NCBI GenBank assembly: GCA_023460975.1
Contig: JAEWOG010000104.1
Span: 1-64,000, forward strand
Length of the DNA: 64,000 nucleotides
Source: Actinomycetes bacterium
Lineage (GTDB): Bacteria > Actinomycetota > Actinomycetes > Propionibacteriales > Nocardioidaceae
Direction of reading: 5' to 3'
The position numbers and the translations under genes are program-made. This document shows positions 1 through 10,394 of the stretch, piece by piece; positions within the stretch are counted from its first letter, which is position 1, and each line of letters starts with the position of its first letter. Under the pieces are notes generated by a model. The model did no database searches. It was not told the DNA's origin and saw only the letters and a program-made list of their open reading frames with translations.

Positions 1-2366
<2,366 letters not shown>

Positions 2367-2380
2367 CGCACACCACCGCG

Positions 2381-2413
2381 CGAGCGGCTGCCGGGACCAC
2401 CGGCAGCCGCTCG
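2381..2413 (+). terminator. Hairpin terminator after acnA
   Basis: A perfect 14-bp stem (cgagcggctgccgg and its complement) with a 5-nt loop begins 14 bases after the acnA stop. There is no U-tract, as is common in GC-rich actinobacteria. It separates acnA from the sigma-factor module. Confidence 0.75.
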
Positions 2414-2460
2414 TCGGCATTTCGGGACCGTGACGCCTGCGACGCCCAGTGATGGCCACC

Positions 2461-2484
2461 AACCTTTTCGGGCCGCCGTGCGTC
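2461..2484 (+). promoter_or_regulatory. ECF-type promoter upstream of the sigma-factor module
   Basis: AACC at 2461-2464 and CGTC at 2481-2484 are separated by 16 nt, the classic -35/-10 layout for extracytoplasmic-function sigma factors. It sits about 33 bp before the first gene of a two-gene unit that ends in a SigE-family sigma factor, so autoregulation is the likely reading. Transcription would start near 2491. The site is seen; the identity of the sigma factor that uses it is inferred. Confidence 0.55.
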
Positions 2485-2516
2485 GTGGGAGTAGGAAGCG
2501 ACGGTGAGGGGGATCC

Positions 2517-3890
2517 ATGCAAGGCATCGAGGAACGGCTCAGGAGCCTGTCCTCCGCGCAGGCAGAGCCCGGCGGGGTGCCCGATGCGGACCGGCTGTGG
2601 CGCACGGGACGGCGACGGCACGCGCGCCGTACGGCCGCGGCAGCTGCGGGTGTCGTCGCGCTCACCTGCGCTGTGGTGGTCGGCGCCGGGGCGGCGTTCC
2701 CGCGCGGGTCCGGCGTCGACGGCCGTCAGGGCGAGGGCCTGTTCGCCACCGAGCGAGGTGAGGCCACCGGCTTCCGCTTGCCGCAGCGCATGGCAGTCCC
2801 GGACGAGGCCGACCTTGAGGAGCTCCCGGCCGGACCTGTCGCGGCCCTGCTGACGGAGGTCGACGAACAGCCGTACGGTCCCGTGGGGACACTGCCCGGG
2901 GAGACGGGCGGAGTCGGGGGTTCGGGCCCGGTGGTGGCTGTGTCCGCGGAGACCGGGCAGTACGGCCTCCTCACCCTTCCTGAGGGGGCAGCGGGCGTCG
3001 AGTTGTCGCCTGGCGGGACCAAGGTGCTCTATTGGCTCAGCGACCCCGACGTGGCTGACTCGGCCGACGTGGCGTGGAAGGGCTGGACCTCGGCCCACGT
3101 GCGCGATCTGGCCTCGGGCGAGGTCAGCGACATCGAGGTCGACACCGCGACCAGCGTGGATGCCCTCAGCGTCCAGTGGCTCGATGACGACACCCTCGTG
3201 GCGAGCCTGACCCAACGGTTCGAGATGGACGGCCCGGAGTTCAGCTTCGGGTCCAAGCCGATGGATCCCCTGCTGTGGCGTACGGGAAGTGAGGCGTGGT
3301 CGGTGTGGCCGCAGGCCGCAGGCGCCGTGCCCACGCCCAACGACACCGTGGGTGCGGGTGGCGTACCGGCCTTCGGCGAGGCCGGCTGGTGGCTGCTCGA
3401 CCCGACCACGAGCGCACTGCGCCAGGGCGCGGCCGCCAGCACGTCAGTGACGTCGACGACGGTTCCGGAGCTCGACGTGACGGCGGGTGACCACCTGCAG
3501 ATCGCCGTGTCGGGGGACGGGCGCTGGCTGCTCGCGTACTCCCGCGTCCTCACCAACGGCCCCACGAACCCCGCCGATCAGCAGGAGGAACTGCGCGCAC
3601 TCGACCTCAGCGACCCGCAGGCGAGGTGGCGCGAGGTGCCCATGGAGCAGAGCATCGTCACGCTGGGCGTCGGCCGGGGCGGCGAGGTCGTGGTCATCGC
3701 CGCGGAGAGCCTCGACTTCTCCTCCGGAGTGGGCGAACCCGCGGGCTGGCAGCGCTACATGACCCTCGACCCGGAGACGGGCGACGTCGCGGACCTCATC
3801 GCCGACGACACCCTGACGGGGACGCCGCAGCGCGCCTGGTCCTACGCCCGCTCGGTGCTCGGTGCGGCGCACGTCGGGGAGGTCGGCTGA
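2517..3890 (+). CDS. Membrane-anchored putative beta-propeller, partner of SigE-family sigma factor
   Basis: A 457-residue protein of no recognised named family. The N-terminus (about 1-35) is charged and cytoplasmic, followed by a single hydrophobic segment (about 42-62, AAAAAGVVALTCAVVVGAGA) and a large extracytoplasmic part with repeated strand-turn patterns (for example SGDGRWLLAYS) resembling TolB/WD40-like propeller blades. A short intracellular tail plus one membrane span and an outer domain is the topology of an anti-sigma or sensor protein. It starts at ATG 2517 behind GAGGGGG and ends one base before the sigma-factor start. Role as regulator of the downstream sigma factor is inferred from position only. 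Confidence 0.6.
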   Translation: MQGIEERLRSLSSAQAEPGGVPDADRLWRTGRRRHARRTAAAAAGVVALTCAVVVGAGAAFPRGSGVDGRQGEGLFATERGEATGFRLPQRMAVPDEADLEELPAGPVAALLTEVDEQPYGPVGTLPGETGGVGGSGPVVAVSAETGQYGLLTLPEGAAGVELSPGGTKVLYWLSDPDVADSADVAWKGWTSAHVRDLASGEVSDIEVDTATSVDALSVQWLDDDTLVASLTQRFEMDGPEFSFGSKPMDPLLWRTGSEAWSVWPQAAGAVPTPNDTVGAGGVPAFGEAGWWLLDPTTSALRQGAAASTSVTSTTVPELDVTAGDHLQIAVSGDGRWLLAYSRVLTNGPTNPADQQEELRALDLSDPQARWREVPMEQSIVTLGVGRGGEVVVIAAESLDFSSGVGEPAGWQRYMTLDPETGDVADLIADDTLTGTPQRAWSYARSVLGAAHVGEVG

Positions 3891-3891
3891 G

Positions 3892-4392
3892 ATGGCAGCT
3901 CCCGACGGATTCCATGACTTCGTGGCCGACCGCTATCACGCGCTGGTGCGCTCGGCGTACCTGCTCGTGTCCAACCCCTCCGACGCTGAGGACCTCGTCC
4001 AGGACGCGCTGGCCCGATGCGTACCGGCATGGCACCGCATCGAGGGCAGCCCGGAGGCGTACGTGCGCCGCGTGATGGTGCGGCAGAACATCTCGCGGTG
4101 GCGGCGTACGAAGGGCCGCGAGATCACGGTCGAGACAGTCCCCGACACGGCGGTGAGGGACCGCGACGTCACCCAGCGCGACGAGCTCCGGGCGGCGTTG
4201 TCGCAGCTTCCCGCCCGGCAGCGCACCGCAGTCGTGCTGCGCCACGTCGAGGACCGCTCCGAAGCGCAGACCGCCGAGTTGATGGGCTGCACCGTGGGGA
4301 CCGTGAAGTCCCAGACCCACGCCGGACTGGCTCGGTTGCGCACGATCCTGGACGACTCCGCACGCGTCGAGGCCACCACCTCGGGCACCTGA
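3892..4392 (+). CDS. SigE-family (ECF) RNA polymerase sigma factor
   Basis: A 166-residue sigma-70-family factor with only regions 2 and 4. Region 2 spans about residues 8-75 (YLLVSNPSDAEDLVQDALAR) and region 4 about 100-155 (LPARQRTAVVLRHVEDRSEAQTAE, written here in part), with the helix-turn-helix helix GCTVGTVKSQTHAGL. It directs RNA polymerase to ECF promoters. ATG 3892 lies one base after the stop of the membrane protein, so the two are translationally coupled. A GTG at 3862 in frame would add ten arginine-rich residues overlapping the upstream gene and is less likely. An ECF-like promoter precedes the operon. Confidence 0.9.
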   Translation: MAAPDGFHDFVADRYHALVRSAYLLVSNPSDAEDLVQDALARCVPAWHRIEGSPEAYVRRVMVRQNISRWRRTKGREITVETVPDTAVRDRDVTQRDELRAALSQLPARQRTAVVLRHVEDRSEAQTAELMGCTVGTVKSQTHAGLARLRTILDDSARVEATTSGT

Positions 4393-4405
4393 GGCGTACG
4401 CACAG

Positions 4406-4436
4406 CGTCCCCGCCGCGTGACTCGCGGCGGGGACG
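4406..4436. terminator. Bidirectional terminator between convergent genes
   Basis: A perfect 13-bp stem (cgtccccgccgcg / complement) with a 5-nt loop lies in the 59-bp gap between the sigma factor and the convergent ABC permease, so it can serve both strands. Confidence 0.7.
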
Positions 4437-4451
4437 TTGGCAACGGTGCGA

Positions 4452-5261
4452 CTACTTCACCTCGGCCCGCATCGCGCGCCAGGTGCCGATGGCCACGGGG
4501 AGGACGAGCCACAGCACGCCGCTCACCGCGAGGTAGGCCCAGTCCTTGGCGACCAGGTCCTGGTCGAAGAGGTAGGTCTGGTTGTACTGGAAGTTGATCC
4601 AGCGCTCGATGTCGGCGAACCACTCCTGGGTCGAGGAGAGCAGGAAGAACAGGTTGCTCAGCACGAACCAGTAGACGAAGTAGGCGACGATCGCGCCGGG
4701 GGAGTTGCGGATCACCAGGCCGAACATGAAGCCGATGAGCATGCCCAACACGTTGGCGAGGACGATCTTGGACAGGTCGGCCGGGTTGGTCTCCCACACC
4801 GGATCGATGCCGTACGCCAGCGCGCCCAGAAGGTTGGTGACGGCGCCGATGGCCATGGCGACGACCATCGCGACCACGCCGACCAGCACGGTGTCGACGC
4901 CCTTGGCGAGCAGGACGCGGCCGCGGTGCGGTACGAGGGTGAAGGAGGTGAGCCCGGTGCGCTGGGACCACTCGCTGGTCACCGAGAGGATCGAGATCAC
5001 CGGCAACAGGATCGCCAGGGGGATGCCGATCGCCGAGGACATGTTGGCGTACGTCACGTCGCCCTTGTCCCCGAACAGCAGCACCGCACCGGAAGCCAAG
5101 ACGCTCAGGATGACCACGCTGGCCATGAGCCAGAAGCCGGAACGGGTGTCGAACATCTTGCGCAGCTCCACGGCCATCAGCCGGGTGAAGGGGATCCCGG
5201 CGTGCTGACGGTTGGGGCGTGCCACGTCGGTGGCGGTGGGGGTGGCGACGGCGGTGCTCAT
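4452..5261 (-). CDS. ABC-2 type transporter permease, copy A
   Basis: A 269-residue integral membrane permease, second gene of a two-gene exporter. About six hydrophobic segments are visible, with conserved motifs RKMFDTRSGFWLM near residue 35, EWSQRTGLTSFTLVPHRG between the early spans and IRNSPGAIV near residue 165. Such ABC-2 permeases export lipids, peptides or drugs; the substrate cannot be told. Its ATG overlaps the stop of the ATPase gene by 4 bp. It is a paralogue of the permease at 7631-8419, which shares these same motifs. Confidence 0.85.
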   Translation of the reverse strand: MSTAVATPTATDVARPNRQHAGIPFTRLMAVELRKMFDTRSGFWLMASVVILSVLASGAVLLFGDKGDVTYANMSSAIGIPLAILLPVISILSVTSEWSQRTGLTSFTLVPHRGRVLLAKGVDTVLVGVVAMVVAMAIGAVTNLLGALAYGIDPVWETNPADLSKIVLANVLGMLIGFMFGLVIRNSPGAIVAYFVYWFVLSNLFFLLSSTQEWFADIERWINFQYNQTYLFDQDLVAKDWAYLAVSGVLWLVLPVAIGTWRAMRAEVK

Positions 5262-6157
5262 GCTGCTGCTCCTTCGCGCTGAGTGGTGGCGGTGAGTTGG
5301 AGGAACATCTCCTCGAGGCCGGCGCCGTCGGCGGCGCGCAGCTCGGTGAGGGCGATGCGGGCGTCCAGGGCGACGCGGCCGACGGCTTCCGCGTCCGCGT
5401 CTGCGCGGAGGGCGTCGGGGCCGCTGGTCTGCGCCTCGATGCCTGCGGCGGCCAGGGCCGTGCCCAACGCGTGGACGTCGCCGGTACGCACGAGCGTTCC
5501 CGCGGTGGCCAGCAGTTCGGCCTTGGTGCCCTGGGCAACGATGCGACCGTTGCCGATGACGACGAGGTCGTCGGCGATGACCTCGATCTCGTGCAGCAGG
5601 TGTGAGGACAGCAGGACGGTGCCGCCGTTGTTGGCGTACTCGCGCAGCAGGTCACGCATCCAGCGGATGCCCGCCGGGTCGAGGCCGTTGGCGGGCTCGT
5701 CGAGGATGAGGACGTGGGGGTCGCCGATCAGGGCGGTGGCGATGCCGAGGCGCTGGCGCATGCCGAGGGAGTAGTTGCGCACGCGGCGGCCGGACTCACT
5801 GGGCGTCAGGCTGACCCGGTCGAGCATCTCGTCGACCGCGGTGGCCGAGACGCCCATCGTCCGCTGGGCGATGGTGAGGATCTCGCGGCCCGTACGGCCG
5901 GCGTGCTGGGCGGAGGCGTCGAGCAGGACGCCGACCTCGCGTCCGGGGTTTGGCAAGGAGGAGTAGAGCCGGCCGTTGATGCGGGCTGATCCCTGCTGCG
6001 GTCGGGTGAGGCCGACCATGATCCGCATGGTGGTGGACTTGCCGGCTCCGTTGGGGCCCAGGAAGCCGGTGACGCGACCCGGGCGAGCAGTGAACGACAC
6101 GTCGTCGACGGCCGTGAACGCGCCGTAGCGCATGGTCAGGTTCTGGACTTCGATCAT
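5258..6157 (-). CDS. ABC transporter ATP-binding protein, copy A
   Basis: A 299-residue nucleotide-binding subunit that powers the adjacent permease. Walker A is GPNGAGKST, the signature is YSLGMRQRLGIA, Walker B is HVLILDEPANGLDP and the switch His is in LLSSHLLHEIE. The start is ATG 6157 (MIEVQNLTMRYG); longer upstream reading has no family similarity. The C-terminal ~80 residues after the ATPase core are less conserved with copy B. A central stretch of about 260 bp is almost identical in DNA to copy B at 8416-9336, far above the rest of the gene. Confidence 0.92.
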   Translation of the reverse strand: MIEVQNLTMRYGAFTAVDDVSFTARPGRVTGFLGPNGAGKSTTMRIMVGLTRPQQGSARINGRLYSSLPNPGREVGVLLDASAQHAGRTGREILTIAQRTMGVSATAVDEMLDRVSLTPSESGRRVRNYSLGMRQRLGIATALIGDPHVLILDEPANGLDPAGIRWMRDLLREYANNGGTVLLSSHLLHEIEVIADDLVVIGNGRIVAQGTKAELLATAGTLVRTGDVHALGTALAAAGIEAQTSGPDALRADADAEAVGRVALDARIALTELRAADGAGLEEMFLQLTATTQREGAAA

Positions 6158-6237
6158 GTGTCCAGCCTTGTCGACCGGAGGCCGATCGGATATCGGGTGC
6201 GACCCGCCCCGGTCCCCGGTGTGACCCTGAGAAGGTC

Positions 6238-6618
6238 TCAGGGTTGAGGGACGGCGGCCTCGGGGTCGGGCATGTCGCCGGCGCGTACGGCCACCCATGC
6301 GAGCAGGGGACGCAGCAGCGCCGCTAGCTCCTCGCCGGCCTCGGTGAGGCGGTAGTCGACCCGTGGCGGCATCACCGGCTGCTGCTCGCGGTGGACCAGC
6401 CCGTCGGCCTCGAGTGTCTTGAGCGTCTGGGCGAGCATCTTCTCGCTGATGCCCTGGGCTCGGCGGCGCAACTCGCTCCAGCGATGCGGGCGCTCGGCGA
6501 GGGAGACCAGCACCAGGACGCCCCACTTGCTCACCACGTGGTCGAGCAACGTACGGCTCGCACACGCGGCGGGGAAGACGCCGTCGGGATAGAGCGTGGA
6601 GAGTTCGTCGGTGGTCAC
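6238..6618 (-). CDS. HxlR-family winged-helix transcriptional regulator
   Basis: A 126-residue HxlR/DUF24 regulator. The HTH core runs from about residue 20 to 105: VVSKWGVLVLVSLAERPHRW, ISEKMLAQTLKTLEADGLV and the wing VDYRLTEAGEELA. Members often respond to electrophiles or redox stress and repress themselves and a divergent oxidoreductase gene. One Cys (residue 20, CASRTLLD) occupies the N-terminal position used for sensing in several family members. The start is GTG 6618; no in-frame ATG is available upstream. The gene diverges from an NmrA-type oxidoreductase with paired ACTT/AAGT elements between them. Confidence 0.88.
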   Translation of the reverse strand: MTTDELSTLYPDGVFPAACASRTLLDHVVSKWGVLVLVSLAERPHRWSELRRRAQGISEKMLAQTLKTLEADGLVHREQQPVMPPRVDYRLTEAGEELAALLRPLLAWVAVRAGDMPDPEAAVPQP

Positions 6619-6630
6619 GGCATCGACCTT

Positions 6631-6675
6631 ACTTCAAAGTGCGTACGGCGGTTTGGGAAGTTACTTTCCAGAAGT
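6631..6675. promoter_or_regulatory. Putative HxlR operator pair
   Basis: Two inverted elements lie in the 94-bp divergent gap: ACTT-CA-AAGT at 6631-6640 and ACTT-TCCAG-AAGT at 6663-6675, both preceded by TT (TTACTT). Their dyads are centred about 33 bp apart, roughly three helical turns. ACTT/AAGT dyads of this sort are typical of HxlR/DUF24 operators, so joint repression of both genes is the likely role. Confidence 0.45.
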
Positions 6676-6712
6676 GGGGTTCACCGGAGGAACCCACTCG
6701 AAAGGAACTCCC

Positions 6713-7564
6713 ATGACCATCGCCATCACCGGTGCCACCGGCCAGCTCGGCCGCCTCGTCGTCGACGCCCTCCTCGCCCGCGGCGTCGAGGCTGCGGACA
6801 TCGTGGCCGTCGGCCGCAACCCGGAGCGCCTGGCCGACCTCTCCGACCTGGGCGTCGACACCCGCGCGGCCGACTACGGCGACCCGGCGTCGCTCACCGC
6901 TGCGTTCGACGGTGTCGACAAGGCGCTGCTCATCTCCAGCAGCGAGGTCGGCAACCGCGTGGCCGGACACCTCAACGTCCTCGCCGCAGCCAAGGCCGCC
7001 GAGGTCGACCTGCTCGCGTACACGAGCATTGCCAACGCCGACTCCAGCGGCCTTGGGCTGGCCGCGGACCATCTCGCGACCGAGCGCGCGATCGGCGAAT
7101 CCGGCCTGCGCCACTCGCTGCTGCGCAACGGTTGGTACATCGAGAACTACACCGCCCAACTCGCCACCCAGCTCGAGCACGGCGCGGTGCTGAGCGCGAC
7201 GGGGACCGGACGGGTCAGTGCCGCCACCCGCGCGGACTTCGCCGACGCGGCCGCCGCGGTCCTGCTCGCTGAGTCCCCGGCGCAGACCTACGAGCTGGGC
7301 GGGCCCGCCTTCAGCCTCGACGAGTACGCCGCCACGGTCTCCGAGGTCACCGGCGCGACGGTGACCCACCAGGCGCTGCCTGCCGAGGCGTACGGGGAGG
7401 CGCTCACCAGCGCGGGCGTCCCCGCCCCCTACGTCGAGATGCTGGTCGACTCCGACCTCGGGCTCGCCCGCGGCGACCTGCTGGTCGAGGGCGACGACCT
7501 CGCCACCCTCATCGGGCGCCCCGCCACGCCACTGGCGGACGCGGTGCGCGCGGTCGCTGGCTGA
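6713..7564 (+). CDS. NmrA-like NAD(P)-binding oxidoreductase
   Basis: A 283-residue atypical short-chain dehydrogenase with an N-terminal Rossmann fold (ITGATGQLGRLVVDALL) and the NmrA/QorB-type layout: no YxxxK catalytic pair and a C-terminal substrate domain (YIENYTAQL, ELGGPAFSLDEYA). Homologues of the QOR2 type reduce quinones, which fits control by a divergent HxlR regulator that senses electrophiles. The start is ATG 6713 behind AAAGGA; upstream in-frame codons cross the operator region. Substrate unknown. Confidence 0.85.
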   Translation: MTIAITGATGQLGRLVVDALLARGVEAADIVAVGRNPERLADLSDLGVDTRAADYGDPASLTAAFDGVDKALLISSSEVGNRVAGHLNVLAAAKAAEVDLLAYTSIANADSSGLGLAADHLATERAIGESGLRHSLLRNGWYIENYTAQLATQLEHGAVLSATGTGRVSAATRADFADAAAAVLLAESPAQTYELGGPAFSLDEYAATVSEVTGATVTHQALPAEAYGEALTSAGVPAPYVEMLVDSDLGLARGDLLVEGDDLATLIGRPATPLADAVRAVAG

Positions 7565-7574
7565 GCGGACAAGC

Positions 7575-7615
7575 GCGAACCCCCGCTGCCCGGAGGCCGG
7601 GTGGCGGGGGTTCGC
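7575..7615. terminator. Bidirectional terminator, NmrA gene / ABC permease B
   Basis: A 12-bp stem (gcgaacccccgc / gcgggggttcgc) with a 17-nt loop that can itself pair partly lies between two convergent stops. Confidence 0.7.
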
Positions 7616-7630
7616 GTGGTCAGGACCGGG

Positions 7631-8419
7631 TCACTTCACTTCGGAGCGCAGCGTGAAGTAGAGGCCGAGCGCGATGGGTGCGAAGAGCCAGATGACGCTC
7701 GTGACACCGAGCTGTGCCCAGTCCTTGCCGGACATCTGGTCCATGGCGAACAGCATCGTCGAGTTCATCTGGAAGTCCACCCAGCCGGAGATGTCGCGGT
7801 ACCACTCCTGCAGCGCGTACAGCATCCCGAGGATGGTGGGGATGACGAACGAGTAGACGAAGTAACCCACGATGGCGCCGGGGGAGTTGCGGATCAGCAG
7901 CCCGAGCATGAAGCCCATGAACATGCCGACCACGTTGGCGACGATGATCCCCAGCACCTGGATCGCGCTGATGTTCCACTCCGGGTCGACCCCGTGGACT
8001 GCCGCGCCGATCAGCGTGCCGAGCGCCCCCACGGCCATCGCGATCACCATTGCTGCGACGCCGACGACCAGGGTCGCCAGCGCCTTGGCGCCGATGACCT
8101 TGCCGCGATGCGGGACGAGCGTGAAGGAGGTCAGACCCGTGCGCTGGGACCACTCGCTGGTGACGGACAGGATTGCCATGACGGGCAGCAGGATGGCCAT
8201 GGGCACCCCGATCGCGGTGCCGTACGACTCGTAGGTCTGCGAGCCGTCGCCACCGAAGGCGACCACCGCGAGGGCGGCGAGAACGCTGAGGATGCCCGTG
8301 CTGACCATGAGCCAGAAGCCGGAGCGGGTGTCGAACATCTTGCGGATCTCGACACCGACCAGACGCATCATCGGGATGGGTGCGTGCCCCGTACGGACGG
8401 GGGCGGTCGCGGTGCTCAT
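7631..8419 (-). CDS. ABC-2 type transporter permease, copy B
   Basis: A 262-residue permease, paralogue of the one at 4452-5261, with the same hallmarks RKMFDTRSGFWLM, EWSQRTGLTSFTLVPHRG and IRNSPGAIVGYFVY and about six membrane segments. The extracytoplasmic loops are the most diverged parts (for example QTYESYGTAIG against VTYANMSSAIG), which suggests that the two exporters differ in substrate or in partner contacts. The ATG overlaps the ATPase stop by 4 bp, as in copy A. Confidence 0.85.
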   Translation of the reverse strand: MSTATAPVRTGHAPIPMMRLVGVEIRKMFDTRSGFWLMVSTGILSVLAALAVVAFGGDGSQTYESYGTAIGVPMAILLPVMAILSVTSEWSQRTGLTSFTLVPHRGKVIGAKALATLVVGVAAMVIAMAVGALGTLIGAAVHGVDPEWNISAIQVLGIIVANVVGMFMGFMLGLLIRNSPGAIVGYFVYSFVIPTILGMLYALQEWYRDISGWVDFQMNSTMLFAMDQMSGKDWAQLGVTSVIWLFAPIALGLYFTLRSEVK

Positions 8420-9336
8420 GCGGGGGTCCCTTCGGTCGGTGCGGCGGTGGCCTCGCGCTGGGTGGAGGAGGTGAGCTGGAGGAACATCTCCTCCAGGCCC
8501 GCGCCCTCGGCCGGGCGGAGTTCGCTGAGGGCGACGCCCGCCTTGAGCGCTGCCTCGCCCACGGCGGCGGGTTCCGCGTCCGCGTGCAGGGCGTCGGTGC
8601 CGGACGGGGTCGCGGCGATCCCAGCCGCTGCGAGCGCGCTGGTGAGGCTGGCGATGTCGCGGGAACGGACGAGCGTGCCGGCCGTGGCCAACAACTCCTC
8701 CTTGGTGCCCTGGGCGACGATGCGACCGTTGCCGATGACGACGAGGTCGTCGGCGATGACCTCGATCTCGTGCAGCAGGTGTGAGGACAGCAGGACGGTG
8801 CCGCCGTTGTTGGCGTAGTGGCGCAGGAGGTCTCGCATCCAGCGGATGCCCGCCGGGTCGAGGCCGTTGGCGGGCTCGTCGAGGATGAGGACGTGGGGGT
8901 CGCCGATCAGGGCGGTCGCGATGCCGAGGCGCTGGCGCATGCCGAGGGAGTAGTTGCGCACGCGGCGCTTGGCCTCCGACTCGGTCAGGCTCACCAGATC
9001 GAGCATCTCGTCGACCTTCGCGGCCGGAACGCCCATGGTGCGCTGGGCGATGGTGAGGATCTCGCGACCCGTACGGCCGGCGTGCTGGGCGGAGGCGTCG
9101 AGGAGTACGCCGACCTCGCGTCCAGGGTTGGGCAGGTCGGTGTAGCGGCGGCCGTCGATCATTGCTGTGCCGTGGTCGGGCGGGGTGAGCCCGACCATGA
9201 TCCGCATGCTGGTGGACTTGCCGGCCCCGTTGGGTCCCAGGAAGCCGGTCACGCGTCCGGTCTCGGCGCGGAACGACACGTCGTCCACGGCGGTGAACTG
9301 GCCATATCTCTTGGTCAGACTCTGCAACTCGATCAT
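8416..9336 (-). CDS. ABC transporter ATP-binding protein, copy B
   Basis: A 306-residue ATPase partner of permease B, with Walker A GPNGAGKST, signature YSLGMRQRLGIA, Walker B VLILDEPANGLDP and His-switch SSHLLHEIE. The start is ATG 9336 (MIELQSLTKRYG). Against copy A the N-terminal third and the C-terminal tail differ at many positions, while bases 8701-8965 match 5521-5785 with only a handful of changes, including at silent sites. This pattern argues for gene conversion or a recent partial duplication. Confidence 0.92.
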   Translation of the reverse strand: MIELQSLTKRYGQFTAVDDVSFRAETGRVTGFLGPNGAGKSTSMRIMVGLTPPDHGTAMIDGRRYTDLPNPGREVGVLLDASAQHAGRTGREILTIAQRTMGVPAAKVDEMLDLVSLTESEAKRRVRNYSLGMRQRLGIATALIGDPHVLILDEPANGLDPAGIRWMRDLLRHYANNGGTVLLSSHLLHEIEVIADDLVVIGNGRIVAQGTKEELLATAGTLVRSRDIASLTSALAAAGIAATPSGTDALHADAEPAAVGEAALKAGVALSELRPAEGAGLEEMFLQLTSSTQREATAAPTEGTPA

Positions 9337-9421
9337 GGCTCCACCCTCTGTGACGCGGGGGCTTGGTGCCAAACCCTTTCGCGCGTGTTGACGAGTCGCA
9401 CCTCGGACTAGGTTGGGCGGC

Positions 9422-9721
9422 ATGATCGTTGCGTTCTCCCTGTCGCCCATGTCCAGCGCCGCCGACGGCTCCGTGACCGACGCGGTCGCCCAGGCCGTAC
9501 GAGTCGTCCGCGAGTCGGGTCTGCCCAACGAGACGAACGCGATGTTCACCAACATCGAGGGCGAATGGGACGAAGTCATGGCCGTCGTGAAGGCCGCCGT
9601 CGATGCAGTCGCGGCCGTGTCGCCGCGGGTCGGGCTGGTCCTGAAGGCCGACATCCGACCCGGCTGGACCGGGCAGCTCACGGCCAAGGTGGAGCGCATC
9701 GAGGACGCGCTCGCCGACTGA
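9422..9721 (+). CDS. MTH1187/YkoF-type thiamine-binding protein
   Basis: A 99-residue protein of the MTH1187 (DUF77) family, a ferredoxin-like fold whose members bind thiamine. The family pattern is clear: MIVAFSLSPM at the N-terminus, ESGLPNETNAMFTNIEGEW in the middle and the KVERIEDAL C-terminus. The start is ATG 9422: TAGGTT at 9409-9414 ends 7 nt before it and there is no Shine-Dalgarno sequence, so the mRNA is probably leaderless. Confidence 0.85.
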   Translation: MIVAFSLSPMSSAADGSVTDAVAQAVRVVRESGLPNETNAMFTNIEGEWDEVMAVVKAAVDAVAAVSPRVGLVLKADIRPGWTGQLTAKVERIEDALAD

Positions 9722-9749
9722 GGCCCTGGCGGCGTGTCAGCATGGGGGC

Positions 9750-10319
9750 ATGGACGTACGACTCGTGGCCCCTGCCGATGCTGCGGCGGTGATCCAGGTC
9801 ATCCACGGCTCCTTCGGTGAGGAGGGGCAGCCCATCGTGGCAGTGCTCGACCACCTCAGGGCGCGTGGGGACGTGCGAGCCGAACTCGTCGCCGAGGAGG
9901 CGGGCGAGGTCGTGGGTTACGTGGCCCTCTCCCGTGCCTGGCTGGACGCACGGGACAGCGTGGTGGAGGTGCTGGTCCTGTCGCCGCTGGGCGTCGCGCC
10001 GCCGTGGCAGCGACAGGGGATCGGTCCGCAGTTGCTCCACGAGGCGGTGCTGGGTGCCGAGTCGCTGGGGGCGCCGCTGGTGTTCTTGGAGGGTGATCCC
10101 GACTTCTACGCTGCGCGCGGGTGGGAGCAGGCGTCGACGTACGGGATCGAGCCTCCGTCGGCCCGCATCCCGGACCCGGCGTGCCGGCTCGTACGGCTGT
10201 CGGGGTACGAGGACTCGATGCGGGGGCGGCTGGTCTACCCCGACGCGTGGTGGCGTCTGGATCTGGTGGGACTCAGGGACCCCCTGCTCGCGCAGCTCGA
10301 GGGTGCGGGCGAAAGCTGA
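9750..10319 (+). CDS. GNAT family N-acetyltransferase
   Basis: A 189-residue acetyltransferase that moves an acetyl group from acetyl-CoA to an amine; the substrate is unknown. The CoA-binding motif A is VLSPLGVAPPWQRQGIGPQL (about residues 72-91), with Q-R-Q-G-I-G as the pyrophosphate loop. The C-terminal half (DFYAARGWEQASTYGIEPPS) resembles COG3153-type N-acetyltransferases. It ends just before a long inverted repeat. Confidence 0.82.
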   Translation: MDVRLVAPADAAAVIQVIHGSFGEEGQPIVAVLDHLRARGDVRAELVAEEAGEVVGYVALSRAWLDARDSVVEVLVLSPLGVAPPWQRQGIGPQLLHEAVLGAESLGAPLVFLEGDPDFYAARGWEQASTYGIEPPSARIPDPACRLVRLSGYEDSMRGRLVYPDAWWRLDLVGLRDPLLAQLEGAGES

Positions 10320-10326
10320 CTACGCC

Positions 10327-10394
10327 CCCAAATTGGGGACAGTTGGAGTGGGCGGTTGGCCGGACTCGTGTGCTCCAACTGTCCCCAAATTGGG
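10327..10394. repeat. Perfect 22-bp inverted repeat with 24-bp spacer
   Basis: Arms at 10327-10348 and 10373-10394 are exact complements and read cccaaattggggacag followed by ttggag. Each arm holds a smaller dyad, CCCAA-A-TTGGG. The AT content is higher than in the flanks. It may be the terminator of the GNAT gene or a small mobile palindrome; it lies 70 bp upstream of a LexA box. Confidence 0.8.
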
